From Prevotellaceae bacterium (GTDB taxonomy: Bacteria > Bacteroidota > Bacteroidia > Bacteroidales > Paludibacteraceae), in assembly GCA_031271815.1 (NCBI GenBank), contig JAISVA010000017.1:40466-104465 (forward strand): a stretch of 64,000 nt of DNA, read 5' to 3'. Below are positions 1-8,429 of the stretch, piece after piece. The position numbers and the translations under genes are program-made. The notes under the pieces are model-generated. The model saw only the letters and a program-made list of their open reading frames with translations. It had not been told where the DNA came from and did no database searches. Every line of letters begins with the position of its first letter. Position 1 is the stretch's first letter.

Positions 1-1
1 C

Positions 2-223
2 CGGCGCGCTTTTGAGGATTTAGGGCTTACTGCGGTTTGGTGCGGCTATTATGACGGCAACGAAAAATCAAAACGCGTACAGGAAAAATGCGGATTTGCT
101 TATCACCACACCGAGTATAATAAGCCGGTTCCGTTAATGAATGATTTTCGCACGGAACATTTTACCAAAATCTTATATGAAAATTGGAAAATACGTGTGA
201 GCAACAAAATCCGACATGAATAA
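2..223 (+). CDS. GNAT-family N-acetyltransferase, C-terminal part (cut by window edge)
   Basis: The frame is open from the first base and stops at 221-223, giving 73 residues. The stretch DLGLTAVWCGYYDGNEKSK followed by VQEKCGF is the last part of a RimJ/RimL-type GNAT fold: the YDGNEKSKRVQEKCGF segment matches the usual N-x-x-S-x-(R/K)-V-x-E-K-x-G-F acetyl-CoA binding helix and strand. These enzymes transfer acetyl from acetyl-CoA to an amine, often a protein N-terminus or small molecule; the substrate cannot be told. The start and N-terminal half lie outside the window. Confidence 0.75.
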   Translation, partial: RRAFEDLGLTAVWCGYYDGNEKSKRVQEKCGFAYHHTEYNKPVPLMNDFRTEHFTKILYENWKIRVSNKIRHE

Positions 224-599
224 TTACGGCAGCCTTTTTATCGTTAATATAGAAGGTGAACGATAGCCCGACTGGATAATAGTTTACGTTTTGCCGGCAC
301 ATAACAGCCGGATCAATGCTTTAATTCGCCGGAATAGCAAGGAAAGTTGTCCGTGATATTCCAAACAGGAAAATCAGATAGCGGGGAAACAAAGAAAGAA
401 CAGGCTTGTTTCGGAATGAATGTCAATGTTTATTCCTAATAAAAAATAATAAATACAAATAAAATCAAAGTGAACGCGACTTCTTCCTTTGCTTAGTGTT
501 TATAAAACCGGATGCGCATCGCTGAAGCTTTTGTGCAAGTTCTGCTCTCGTGCAGGTAAATTCGATTTTAAAACTATATGATCACTAACTATTAACACT
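224..599. other. Intergenic, no gene recognised
   Basis: This 376-base stretch between the GNAT tail and the SIMPL gene has no convincing reading frame on either strand. It is AT-rich near 430-475. I found no tRNA, riboswitch core or strong terminator. Confidence 0.5.
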
Positions 600-689
600 A
601 TGGTAACTAACATTAAAAATCACAGTAAAGTGCATTATTATGATGTAAATGCGGGAAAATTAACCTCAGGTAATTTCAAGCGCAGCGGT

Positions 690-1421
690 ATGATCCGGAA
701 ATCTTTCGCTTGGATAGCAATTTTGTTTATGTTTTTTTTGCCGGTTGGTTGTAATCCGCTGGTGCAGGAGAGTCAGAATTCGGTTTCGGTTTCGGGAACC
801 GGCACGGTATTGGCACAGCCGGATATGGTGCAGATAAGCGTCAATTTTTCAAGCACCGCGCCAACTACGCTGGAGGCAAAAAAAGCTGTGGAGCAGACAA
901 TGCAGCAAATTGTGCAAATACTGCAGGAAGAAAAGGTGGAGGATAAATTTATAAAAACCACATCGCTCAACTATGATGTGGAATACGATTATATCGGCGG
1001 GCGACGAATCCGGCTCGGTCAACGGGCGCAACAGTCCATTGTCGTAACCGTAAATGATATGATAAACATGCCCGGAAGGTTCTCGTCCATATTAGACAAA
1101 ATCTCGGCTATTAACGGGGTGGAAGTTCAAAATATTTCTTTTGACATTGAAAATAAAGCGGAATTATTCAAGCAAAGTCGCAAATTAGCCTATCAAAAGG
1201 CATTTGACAAAGCCAGTCAGTATGCCGAACTTTCGGGACGTAAAATAGGAAAAGTAATGACAATTTCGGAAAGTGTAAGCCAGGATGTGGCGCAAACCCG
1301 CGCATTTGCGAATAATCTCCGTTTCGATGCGGCAGGCGAATCGGCAGCTGCCAAATCTTCCCTGCCAGCAGGAGAACAAGGAGTGACATCCGAAATTAAT
1401 ATTACATTTTCGTTAGAGTAG
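690..1421 (+). CDS. SIMPL-domain (DUF541) lipoprotein
   Basis: The reading frame opens at an ATG at 600, but the ATG at 690 (MIRKSFAWIAIL...) puts a normal lipoprotein signal peptide at the N-terminus, with lipobox PVGC and the lipidated Cys about residue 21, so I prefer 690; start at 600 would leave a 30-residue extension. The mature protein has the SIMPL pattern: VSVSGTGTVLAQPDMVQISV strand, a long helix (TTLEAKKAVEQTMQQIVQIL), the VEYDY...R segment, then AYQKAFDKASQYAELSGRKIG and a final beta strand. The family is periplasmic or surface-anchored and of uncertain biochemical role. It stands alone; the convergent cytochrome assembly genes end 89 bases downstream. Confidence 0.85.
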   Translation: MIRKSFAWIAILFMFFLPVGCNPLVQESQNSVSVSGTGTVLAQPDMVQISVNFSSTAPTTLEAKKAVEQTMQQIVQILQEEKVEDKFIKTTSLNYDVEYDYIGGRRIRLGQRAQQSIVVTVNDMINMPGRFSSILDKISAINGVEVQNISFDIENKAELFKQSRKLAYQKAFDKASQYAELSGRKIGKVMTISESVSQDVAQTRAFANNLRFDAAGESAAAKSSLPAGEQGVTSEINITFSLE

Positions 1422-1509
1422 CCTGTTCGAAAAAGAGCGGGATTATCCTTTTATGTTTATCCGGAAATAGCGCAAGTGCATCTTTTAATAAATTTTACAT
1501 GTACTGATT

Positions 1510-2295
1510 TCAATTGGTATAAGTGTGCACGCTGTTCTGTGAAACAGGAAGATAATTTATGCCTATCCACGTTATCATCAGTAACACGAATGCCAGGAAG
1601 AGTATCCACAGGGCAAGTTTGGCATCCGGTTTCAGCAGGCGGATATGAATATAAACCAGGTAAGCGGCGACGGTGATAAAAGCCCAGGTTTCCTTCGGAT
1701 CCCACGACCAGTAATGTCCCCAGGCATCTTTTGCCCATACGGCTCCCATCAGGAGTCCCAACATCAGGAAACCGAAGCCGACATATACGGCATTGTCCAT
1801 CAATCGGTACAGTTTCGGGTCGGGCTTGCCTTTGTTTATATTAACTAATTGTATCGCCGAAGTGATGGTGGCAGCGCCAAGCATGGCATATGAAAGAATA
1901 TATACAGTGACGTGTGGGACAAACCAGTAACTCCGTAACGCAGGCATAAGGTCGGTTGAATGTATTTCCGGCTTAAAGATATTGATAAAAACGAAAACGC
2001 AAGCTACTAAGCTCGAGAACGACAGCATCCATTTATATTTCCAGTGCCTGTACGTAAAATAACCGATGGTTGCCAGAAAGAAGGAGTACCACAACCGGGT
2101 TTCGCCAATAGTGCGTAACGGAGGTTCTTTCTGCCCTATCCACAAGCCAATGATGAATGCGGCGAAAATAATAATACCCGCTACCATTAACAGATCAGCC
2201 GCACTGTCTTTTTTGTTCAGATAGACGAGCGTCCCGGCGGTTAGCCAACAGATAACGGCGGGGATGGCAAACCAAAGAAATTCACTCCAGCTCAT
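1510..2295 (-). CDS. ccsA: Cytochrome c biogenesis protein, CcsA/CcmC type (haem handling)
   Basis: Predicted multi-pass membrane protein of 261 residues with the tryptophan-rich haem-handling motif WGHYWSWDPKETWA in its C-terminal half and conserved His residues in neighbouring helices. It is the CcsA part of the system II cytochrome c synthetase, which with a ResB/CcsB partner moves haem across the inner membrane and attaches it to CxxCH apocytochromes. An in-frame start at 2319 exists, but the ATG at 2295 has an AAGAAGAAAAG ribosome site and overlaps the upstream gene by only 14 bases. It is co-transcribed with the ResB-type gene (overlap) and follows a di-haem peroxidase gene that needs this machinery. 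Confidence 0.9.
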   Translation of the reverse strand: MSWSEFLWFAIPAVICWLTAGTLVYLNKKDSAADLLMVAGIIIFAAFIIGLWIGQKEPPLRTIGETRLWYSFFLATIGYFTYRHWKYKWMLSFSSLVACVFVFINIFKPEIHSTDLMPALRSYWFVPHVTVYILSYAMLGAATITSAIQLVNINKGKPDPKLYRLMDNAVYVGFGFLMLGLLMGAVWAKDAWGHYWSWDPKETWAFITVAAYLVYIHIRLLKPDAKLALWILFLAFVLLMITWIGINYLPVSQNSVHTYTN

Positions 2296-3541
2296 AACTT
2301 TTCTTCTTCCTGTTACCAAAACATACTAAGCATACCGACCCGGCAGCCAACAATGCGATACCGGCATACGCGGGATATAACCACGGGTCGTACACCAATT
2401 CCAGGCTGCTGTAGGCAGACATCCGTCCGGCTTTCCGGTCATATCCCGTCTGGTAAATTGTCCAGCCGCCTGCCTTCAACGGCTTATTGACCTCCAGCAC
2501 AGCATGGATTTTGGGTTCGTTTTTAAAAAAAACATCTACATCCGATAAAAAGCGCCTGGGTTGCGGCTGTGTCATAAAAATACAGCAGTCTGAATTGAGC
2601 GGAAGTACCCGGTGCGGCTGCACGGTATTCCCATAACACACCCAGCCCTTGCGCACATCACCGGTAGCCGTGTGGGTGGCGGTTACGTTGGCAGCAGGCG
2701 CTGCAGCCGGTATGGCGACGCTCCGGTATGTGCCGTCGTTGTCGGGAATAGCATCGTGTATGTAATTATTTACTTCTATTTTCCAGTCACCCAACACACC
2801 ATTTGTTTTTTCGCGGCCAACCGGAAAGTAATCCGGCTTCGACTCCGGTTGGAGCTTGCCGCTCAAGCGGTTCAGCAATATAAGCTTCGGCGGATATACT
2901 TCCATATCAAAATCATTCAGCTGGATCGTAACCGGCAGGTATCCGGTACGCCTGTCCCCGTCAAAAGCCCGCCATTCGAGTTCGCCTTCCTTCACATACA
3001 TCATATACCTTTTCATATCCGGCGCACCCAATCCTGCCGAAAAAAGCAGCGTCCATAAGCCAATATGGTTCAAATAGAAAGCATAATCCCGAATGTTGAA
3101 ACGGATGAGGCGGCGAGCAATTAAGGCGCCTAACGACAGCAGGGTAATGAAATAGACCAGCACAAAGTACCATGAACTTGTTACCTGATTGAATCCCGGT
3201 AAAGTGATAATCGCGTGTTGCTGAGAATCAGCCTGTGGCTGTTGAGGAATTAATCCCATTACTAATCCGAACGCCAACAAAGCGCCTATAAGCGTTACCG
3301 AAAAAGGAACACCTGAAAACCAGCGGTAAAAGGGTGTTTTCCTTGCCAAAGAAAAAATAGCGAGAAACAGCACGATGCACACGCCTGTTATGATGTTGAC
3401 GGGAGCCCTGAACAAGTTAAAATCAACCTTGCCGATAGTAACCTGTAAAACAATCCCAATAATTATAACCGAAAGGATAAAAACCAAACTCTCCTTATAC
3501 CGCCATGGGAATCGCCCTATTTTACGTTTATGTGCTATCAT
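2282..3541 (-). CDS. Cytochrome c biogenesis protein ResB-like
   Basis: A 419-residue membrane protein with about four N-terminal membrane segments, a large extracytoplasmic domain (about residues 170-385, containing a LNDFDMEVYP-type strand and GGWTIYQTGYD motif typical of ResB) and a last membrane helix near 395-412. ResB/CcsB pairs with CcsA to form the cytochrome c synthase and is thought to hold or reduce the apocytochrome. Bacteroidota often carry these two as separate genes beside nrfHA; here no nitrite reductase is seen and the neighbour is a MauG/CCP-type peroxidase. The gene end overlaps the CcsA start. Confidence 0.88.
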   Translation of the reverse strand: MIAHKRKIGRFPWRYKESLVFILSVIIIGIVLQVTIGKVDFNLFRAPVNIITGVCIVLFLAIFSLARKTPFYRWFSGVPFSVTLIGALLAFGLVMGLIPQQPQADSQQHAIITLPGFNQVTSSWYFVLVYFITLLSLGALIARRLIRFNIRDYAFYLNHIGLWTLLFSAGLGAPDMKRYMMYVKEGELEWRAFDGDRRTGYLPVTIQLNDFDMEVYPPKLILLNRLSGKLQPESKPDYFPVGREKTNGVLGDWKIEVNNYIHDAIPDNDGTYRSVAIPAAAPAANVTATHTATGDVRKGWVCYGNTVQPHRVLPLNSDCCIFMTQPQPRRFLSDVDVFFKNEPKIHAVLEVNKPLKAGGWTIYQTGYDRKAGRMSAYSSLELVYDPWLYPAYAGIALLAAGSVCLVCFGNRKKKSYELE

Positions 3542-3553
3542 TTTTATCCTTAA

Positions 3554-3638
3554 AAAACCTTCGCCTCTTAGCGACCTTAAATTAAGTCTGCGACTGCACT
3601 ATCTATAAGAGCAAAGGTCGCTAAGAGGCGAAGGTTTT
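3554..3638. repeat. Perfect 25-bp inverted repeat with 35-nt loop
   Basis: The arms are 3554-3578 and 3614-3638, each 25 bases with no mismatch (core TTCGCCTCTTAGCGACC and its complement). The element sits between the peroxidase gene end (3658) and the ResB gene start (3541). It lacks a clear T-run on the coding (minus) side, so it may be a dispersed hairpin element, though it could act as an attenuator between the two genes. Confidence 0.85.
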
Positions 3639-3657
3639 GTCATAAAATCAAATGCGG

Positions 3658-4755
3658 TTATTTGTCGGTTAATGTCTGAAGGAAAGCGACAATAGCATCT
3701 TCTTCAATCGCCGTTAAGCCTAAATTCCCAAGTTCATCGTGATTGACGGTTTCCGGATATTCGGAAGGAGGAAACCCCGGATCAACATCGCGCACGTTAT
3801 AGAAATGCACAATATCTTTCAGTGTAGCGAAATATCCGTTATGTCCGTAAGGAGCCGTTTTGGCGATATTCCTTAACGATTGTACCCTGAACTTGCCGTT
3901 TTGCGCAGCATCACCCACGGTCACTCCCAGTCCCAAATCCACAAAGTCGGCGCCTTCCGGATTATAAGCTGCCGGTATGGTGTAGTAACGGTTATTCGGA
4001 TTTTTGGGCACACCCAGATTGTCATACGTGTGGTCGGTGAAAAGCGGTTCGCCGGCAACCGGATCGTCGGTTAACGGATGGCAATTCGCACATTTCCCTT
4101 TATTCTGGAACAGCTCCAGTCCTTTCTGTTCATCGGCAGTCAACGTAGCCTTTCCGCTCAGGTATTCATCATATTTTGAGTTGAAGCGCTTGAATATGGA
4201 CGTACTTTCGAAGGCGGCAATAGCGTCGGCCATATAATGGAAATCCTGTCCCACAGTGTTGTTCCTTCCATATATAATTACAAAGCGGTCGTAGTATTCG
4301 GCGTTCCTCAACTTAGCCACAATCGTAGCAGTATCGGGATTTCCCATTTCTATCGGGTTCAGGAAAGGACCTTCGGCTTGCATCGCCAGTGTATTTGACC
4401 TTCCATCCCAAAACTGTCCTCCGACGTATGTCTCGTTTTCATTATCATAAGATAGTTGAGGAATATAAAGAGCGTATGTTACGGAAGGAGAATTTCGCGA
4501 CCCAAACAACCCCTGTACTGCTCCCGGCGAAGTGCTTGCGTGATTCTCGTCCGAAAAAGCGGTTTCGGGAGCATGACATGATGCACATGATTGACCTGTG
4601 GGTGAGGATAAATTTGTATCAAAAAAGATGAGCCTTCCCAATTCTTCCTTCTCTGCGGTGATTTCTCCCGGAGTAAGTTCAACAGAATTATCGTCATTGT
4701 CGGAACATGCAAATAATGCCACAGGTAAAAATAACAGCCAGATTATTTTTCTCAT
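3658..4755 (-). CDS. Di-haem cytochrome c peroxidase / MauG-family lipoprotein
   Basis: A 365-residue protein with a lipoprotein signal (LFAC, lipidated Cys near 17) and two c-type haem sites, CASCH at 57-61 and CANCH at 222-226. The context (ELGRLIFFDTNLS before haem 1, FRVQSLRNIAKTAPYGHNG and FYN near the C-terminus) is that of the bacterial CCP/MauG family, which reduces hydrogen peroxide with electrons from small cytochromes or modifies protein side chains. It probably faces the periplasm, tethered by lipid. Haem attachment would use the ResB/CcsA pair encoded just downstream. Whether it is a true peroxidase cannot be told from sequence alone. Confidence 0.9.
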   Translation of the reverse strand: MRKIIWLLFLPVALFACSDNDDNSVELTPGEITAEKEELGRLIFFDTNLSSPTGQSCASCHAPETAFSDENHASTSPGAVQGLFGSRNSPSVTYALYIPQLSYDNENETYVGGQFWDGRSNTLAMQAEGPFLNPIEMGNPDTATIVAKLRNAEYYDRFVIIYGRNNTVGQDFHYMADAIAAFESTSIFKRFNSKYDEYLSGKATLTADEQKGLELFQNKGKCANCHPLTDDPVAGEPLFTDHTYDNLGVPKNPNNRYYTIPAAYNPEGADFVDLGLGVTVGDAAQNGKFRVQSLRNIAKTAPYGHNGYFATLKDIVHFYNVRDVDPGFPPSEYPETVNHDELGNLGLTAIEEDAIVAFLQTLTDK

Positions 4756-5140
4756 AAAAGTTATTTTAAAATTAAATAAGAGAATTTATCTTATAACAAA
4801 AAACACTATGAATTGTTCGCCTGAAATGGGAAATATGTTGTAAAAATGTTTATCAACATTGTAAGAGTATCTCACACAGTCAATAAGCTTTTTTAGTCAT
4901 GAGGCAACCTTCGGTTTACTTTTCTTCTTTTAGAATATCCGCTATATTGACGCTGAAACTCGTCATACATCCAATTCGCAGGGTTGAGTATAAACCTCCG
5001 CTTGACGCTGTGTATAAAAATTGAATGAACATAAAAAACAGTATAAATTCTTATAAAAGTCTGTTTTTTCTTTTTCATTTGAACTTTTTGTCCTGTATAA
5101 TTGTCTTATAAAAGAAATTATAAATTAAATAAAAAAGAAT
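4756..5140. other. Intergenic, divergent promoter region, no supported gene
   Basis: 385 bases between divergent genes. It contains a 61-codon minus-strand ORF (4893-5078) with a Lys/Arg-rich C-terminus that I do not recognise and do not count as a gene. Long A/T runs around 4756-4800 and 5040-5140 fit promoter DNA for both flanking genes, but I could not place a full -33/-7 pair. Confidence 0.4.
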
Positions 5141-6184
5141 ATGGAAAAAGAAAAATGTATGACAACATGGAGCAGGATATCCTGGGGAAGCGTTATTGCC
5201 GGAGTAATCACCGTAATAGCCATATCTATCCTTTTATCTATTTTAGGCACAAGTATCGGCCTGTTTATGTTTGACCCAACCGAGAGTCATCCGGCTTCGG
5301 GCATTGGCGCCACTATGGGGATATGGACAGCCGTCTCACTTTTAATAAGCCTTGCAGCCGGTGGTTTTGTTGCCGGTAAACTATCCGGTTCGGATGGGTT
5401 TATTCACGGTTTTCTCGTATGGTCTTCCACACTTATTGTAGGAATTATTTTTGTAGTTGCGATTTCGGCAAGCGCCATCAGACTGACAACAAATATATTA
5501 GGTTCGGTAACTTCCGCAGCCGGACATGTACTTTCCGGAGCCGGCTCGCTGGTTAAGGGAGGAAGCTCCGAACTGGCTGATGCCGTTCATTCTATTTTTG
5601 GAGAAATAAACATGGATGACAGTAAAGGTATTGATCAAAGCCAGAATGTGAGTCAGAATATGCTTACCGCACTCCGGAAAAGCGGTGTGAAAGAATTTCA
5701 ACCGGAATATTTACAGAATCAGATGGACGGTATAAAGGTTGATTTCAACAAATCCGTTAAGCAGCTGGCTACTCATCCGAATGATGCGGAAAATATTCTA
5801 AACGGATTTTTGAATCGTTTGCAGGAAAGGGAAAATACTTTTGCAAGCCAAATAAGCAGAGATGACCTGGAAAAGGCGATTGCCAACAATACGAGCTTAT
5901 CAAAAGTCGAAGTACACAAAGCCGTTGACCAATATATGGAGTTGATCGACAAAGCCCGTGTTCAGGGGCAGGAAAAGATTCAACAGTTGCAGCAATCTAT
6001 CGAACAGGCAAAAGAAGACTGGCTTGTTTTCAAACAAAAAGCATTGGAACAAGCCAAAAAAGCTGCTCATGCTGCTGCCTGGTCGGGCATTATTTCATTC
6101 TTTGCCCTGATAATCGGAGCTTGTATCTGCTGTTACGCCGGAATGTTCGGAACAAGAAAATCAGAAGAGGGATACGATATCTGA
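5141..6184 (+). CDS. Membrane protein of unknown function with WGSVIAG motif
   Basis: 347 residues. The N-terminal third has a WGSVIAGVITVIAISILLSI membrane helix, then two or three more (near 62-80 and 90-115). This WGxVIAG start is seen in a loosely defined family sometimes annotated PhnA-like or YrzE-like; no function is established. The middle (about 130-300) is soluble and largely helical, with a coiled-coil-like run (EKIQQLQQSIEQAKEDW), and a last membrane helix lies at 315-335. It is a single-gene unit followed by a strong terminator. A role in envelope stress would be a guess. Confidence 0.6.
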   Translation: MEKEKCMTTWSRISWGSVIAGVITVIAISILLSILGTSIGLFMFDPTESHPASGIGATMGIWTAVSLLISLAAGGFVAGKLSGSDGFIHGFLVWSSTLIVGIIFVVAISASAIRLTTNILGSVTSAAGHVLSGAGSLVKGGSSELADAVHSIFGEINMDDSKGIDQSQNVSQNMLTALRKSGVKEFQPEYLQNQMDGIKVDFNKSVKQLATHPNDAENILNGFLNRLQERENTFASQISRDDLEKAIANNTSLSKVEVHKAVDQYMELIDKARVQGQEKIQQLQQSIEQAKEDWLVFKQKALEQAKKAAHAAAWSGIISFFALIIGACICCYAGMFGTRKSEEGYDI

Positions 6185-6208
6185 CCCGGATAATCATAAA
6201 AAAATTGT

Positions 6209-6253
6209 GCCGGAGAAAAACGCTACAGTATGGCGTTTTTCTCCGGCGCTTTT
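6209..6253 (+). terminator. Rho-independent terminator after the WGSVIAG membrane protein
   Basis: A perfect 15-bp stem (GCCGGAGAAAAACGC, 6209-6223, paired with 6233-6247), a 9-base loop, then GCTTTT. It begins 25 bases after the stop codon at 6184. Confidence 0.85.
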
Positions 6254-6286
6254 GGTAAACAGGTTCGGTACAGCAATAATTCATTT

Positions 6287-6481
6287 AAGTTGCCGGTTGA
6301 TTTCGAAGAGGCTGTCTCAAAAGTCTTTTTGAACGCAAATGACACAGATAACACGGATGAACACGGATTTTTATATCGTTGATAATTAGTTATATATTAA
6401 ATTCCTATTCGTTTGTTATCTGTGAATATCCGTGTAATTTGCGTTCTTTTGAGACAGTCCCTTGAAATCAACCGGCAACTT
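6287..6481. repeat. Long hairpin repeat, copy A, with extra 18-bp outer inverted repeat
   Basis: The core (about 6305-6461) has ends GAGGCTGTCTCAAAAG and CTTTTGAGACAGTCCC and partly complementary inner arms (GAACGCAAATGACACAGATA against TTTGCGTTC and TTATCTGTGAATATCCG). An extra perfect 18-bp inverted repeat (AAGTTGCCGGTTGATTTC, 6287-6304, and its complement at 6464-6481) flanks it, so the whole unit is one large cruciform. Its asymmetrical centre is in the same orientation as the copy at 44.2 kb. Confidence 0.85.
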
Positions 6482-6917
6482 GAATTAATTAATAATCAAT
6501 GTAAAAGGCGTTTTTAATCTTATTTGCCAACAAAACTGTCACTATAATTCTATGAGGTATTAATCCTGTTTTAGCTATTCGGCTTTATAGGTTAAAAATT
6601 TCTTGAACACGCGTATTCATACGGGTTGCAGTTTCTTTTCAGGCATTCATACTTACATGAGGCTGTTTTTAAATAGCATCTTTTTGTTACATTTGCAGAT
6701 TTTGACAATCAGTTAAAAATAGATTGTTTTTTATCGCTCATATCTTAAAGAAACGTTGTATTTTTGAGCTTTCAAAATAAAAAATGAAACTTGTGGCAAT
6801 TCGACATAAGGCTTATGAAACCGGCGGACAAAAGGTGATGACGGACTTTGACCTTGCAAAACCGTACGGAACAGTAATGCCGGAATAAGGAAGATACGAT
6901 TGAATAAGAAAAGAAGA
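6482..6917. other. Intergenic with one unassigned 34-codon ORF
   Basis: A short ORF at 6784-6888 (MKLVAIRHKAYETGG...TVMPE) precedes the SAHH-like gene by 29 bases. It has no recognisable domain or clear ribosome site and may be chance. No other signal is clear. Confidence 0.3.
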
Positions 6918-7982
6918 ATGAACAACTTATTAAGGGAAATAGACTCCATCATTCACTCCGTTTACAGTAAAAAAGAATACCCCGTACTTGCCCGGCAAAT
7001 GGACAAGTGGTGCCAAACACAACCTCTTCGCGGGTTTTCGGCGCTTGATGCTACGCCCATATTCAGAAATACATTAATAAAGTATAAAGCGCTTTTGCTT
7101 GCCGGAGCCGATTTGCATGTCGGCGTGTCGGATAAGCTTCCTGCCGATGAAACGGTTATTCGAAAACTGAAAACATGGGGCGTCCCGCTGGTTTTTCCAA
7201 CGGAAAAAGAGCGCAGTTTTGATGTCATCCTTGATTGCGCTGCCGCCTTCTCGGACTTTGACGCTCGATTTGGTTACGTCGAATTAACCCGTTCGGGCGT
7301 AGAAGCCTATTTAAAAAAAGGAAATCCCGTTTATATTGCCGACAGTGGAAAAATAAAGAAAATCGAAACATGCCTGGGAACCGGCGAAAGTTATTTCCGG
7401 GCAATGAAACAGTTAGGTCATGACGACTGGAAAGGAAAGAACCTGGTGGTTTTCGGAAGCGGAAAAGTGGGTTTGGGAATTATTATTTATGCACACAAGT
7501 TGGGTGCGAATGTATCGGTAGTAACGGAACTTTCGTCGGTTACGGCAAAAGTTCGCGCGTATGCCACCGAAATCATCGGGCTAAACGAACAATCACGCAT
7601 TGCTGCGGCTGTGCGGAATGCCTGTGCGGTAGTGACGGCTACCGGAATCGCCGGAGCGGCAGGAAAAGTTTGTCCGCCCGGAATTTTCGTGAGTTCTCCT
7701 GCCGTTCTTGCCAATATGGGTGTAGAAGACGAATACGGCGCGTCCGTTCCGAAAGAGCGCGTATTGGCAAACAAGGCGGCTCTTAATTTTATCCTCGAAG
7801 AGCCTACGCAACTCAAATACATGGACGCCACAATGGCGTTGCATAACGAAGGCGCCGTGTATCTGATCAACCATCCCGAAAGCAAAGGCGAAATCATTCC
7901 CTTGCCGGAAACAGAAAACGAAATGCTCGAAATCTCACAACGGAACGGATTAATCGGAGACGAGTTGTTTTTAATTTTGTAA
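6918..7982 (+). CDS. S-adenosylhomocysteine hydrolase-like protein, divergent
   Basis: 354 residues from the ATG at 6918 (AAGAAAAGAAG ribosome site; an upstream in-frame TTG is rejected). The NAD-binding half is clearly SAHH-like: WKGKNLVVFGSGKVGLGIII with the GxGxVGxG nucleotide loop at 180-187. The substrate half is related (GTGESYFRAMKQL aligns with the family's YGCRES segment) but, by eye, canonical catalytic residues are changed: the LHMT His, the Lys, Asp-Asn and Cys of NDSVTKxKFDNxYGC (here ADSGKIKKIETCLGTGES, 141-158), and the His of NIGHFD (here NMGVED). It is also shorter than normal SAHH (about 420-470). The next gene is an SAH/MTA deaminase-like protein, so it may act on a deaminated product, or be a non-hydrolase relative. 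Function is open. Confidence 0.65.
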   Translation: MNNLLREIDSIIHSVYSKKEYPVLARQMDKWCQTQPLRGFSALDATPIFRNTLIKYKALLLAGADLHVGVSDKLPADETVIRKLKTWGVPLVFPTEKERSFDVILDCAAAFSDFDARFGYVELTRSGVEAYLKKGNPVYIADSGKIKKIETCLGTGESYFRAMKQLGHDDWKGKNLVVFGSGKVGLGIIIYAHKLGANVSVVTELSSVTAKVRAYATEIIGLNEQSRIAAAVRNACAVVTATGIAGAAGKVCPPGIFVSSPAVLANMGVEDEYGASVPKERVLANKAALNFILEEPTQLKYMDATMALHNEGAVYLINHPESKGEIIPLPETENEMLEISQRNGLIGDELFLIL

Positions 7983-8020
7983 AACAAATAAAAAATAAAA
8001 CGCATTACTTTTTTTAATCT

Positions 8021-8413
8021 TTGCGTCTTTCTGCCTTCGTGTTAATTTGTGTGATTCGTGAACAAATATCTTTCGAGACAGATTCTTATCATTTTTCATG
8101 GCTGTAGTTTAAAATAGAGTTTTAATCTTTATGAATTTCCTTGATACTCTTCGTATACAGACAGCCCGGAGGGCTGCATGTGAATAACCCCGGACAAGCG
8201 GAGCGAAGCCCGGGATAAGAACGATGCTCTCAGCCACTACCCGGAGGATAGAACAACGAAGCAAATACGAGGTTCAGCCCACCGGGCTGTCTGTATACGA
8301 AGGTTTTCGTAAATATGTGTAGATGGCAACTCTATTTTAAACTATAGCCATTTTCGTTAATGGTAATATGGCGGATAATCAATTAAAATAAACACGAAGA
8401 TAGAAAGACGCGA
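8021..8413. repeat. Nested triple inverted repeat (about 390 bp)
   Basis: Three concentric arm pairs: outer 8021-8043 with 8391-8413 (20 of 23 paired, TTTCTGCCTTCGTG type words), middle 8098-8121 with 8328-8351 (23 of 24), inner 8149-8169 with 8282-8302 (21 of 21, CTTCGTATACAGACAGCCCG). The central loop carries GC-rich words such as ACCCCGGACAAGCGGAG and GAAGCCCGGG. It fills the 447-base gap between the SAHH-like gene and the deaminase gene, and no ORF is seen in it. Confidence 0.85.
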
Positions 8414-8429
8414 GGAAAAATTTGAATAA

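Noticed and set aside
4893..5078. 61-codon minus-strand ORF with Lys/Arg-rich end
   Set aside because: No recognisable family or ribosome site; low-complexity start.
6784..6888. 34-codon ORF before the SAHH-like gene
   Set aside because: Too short, no supporting signal; mentioned only as part of the intergenic entry.
6918..7982. Calling the SAHH-like gene ahcY
   Set aside because: Length and missing catalytic residues are against a standard hydrolase.
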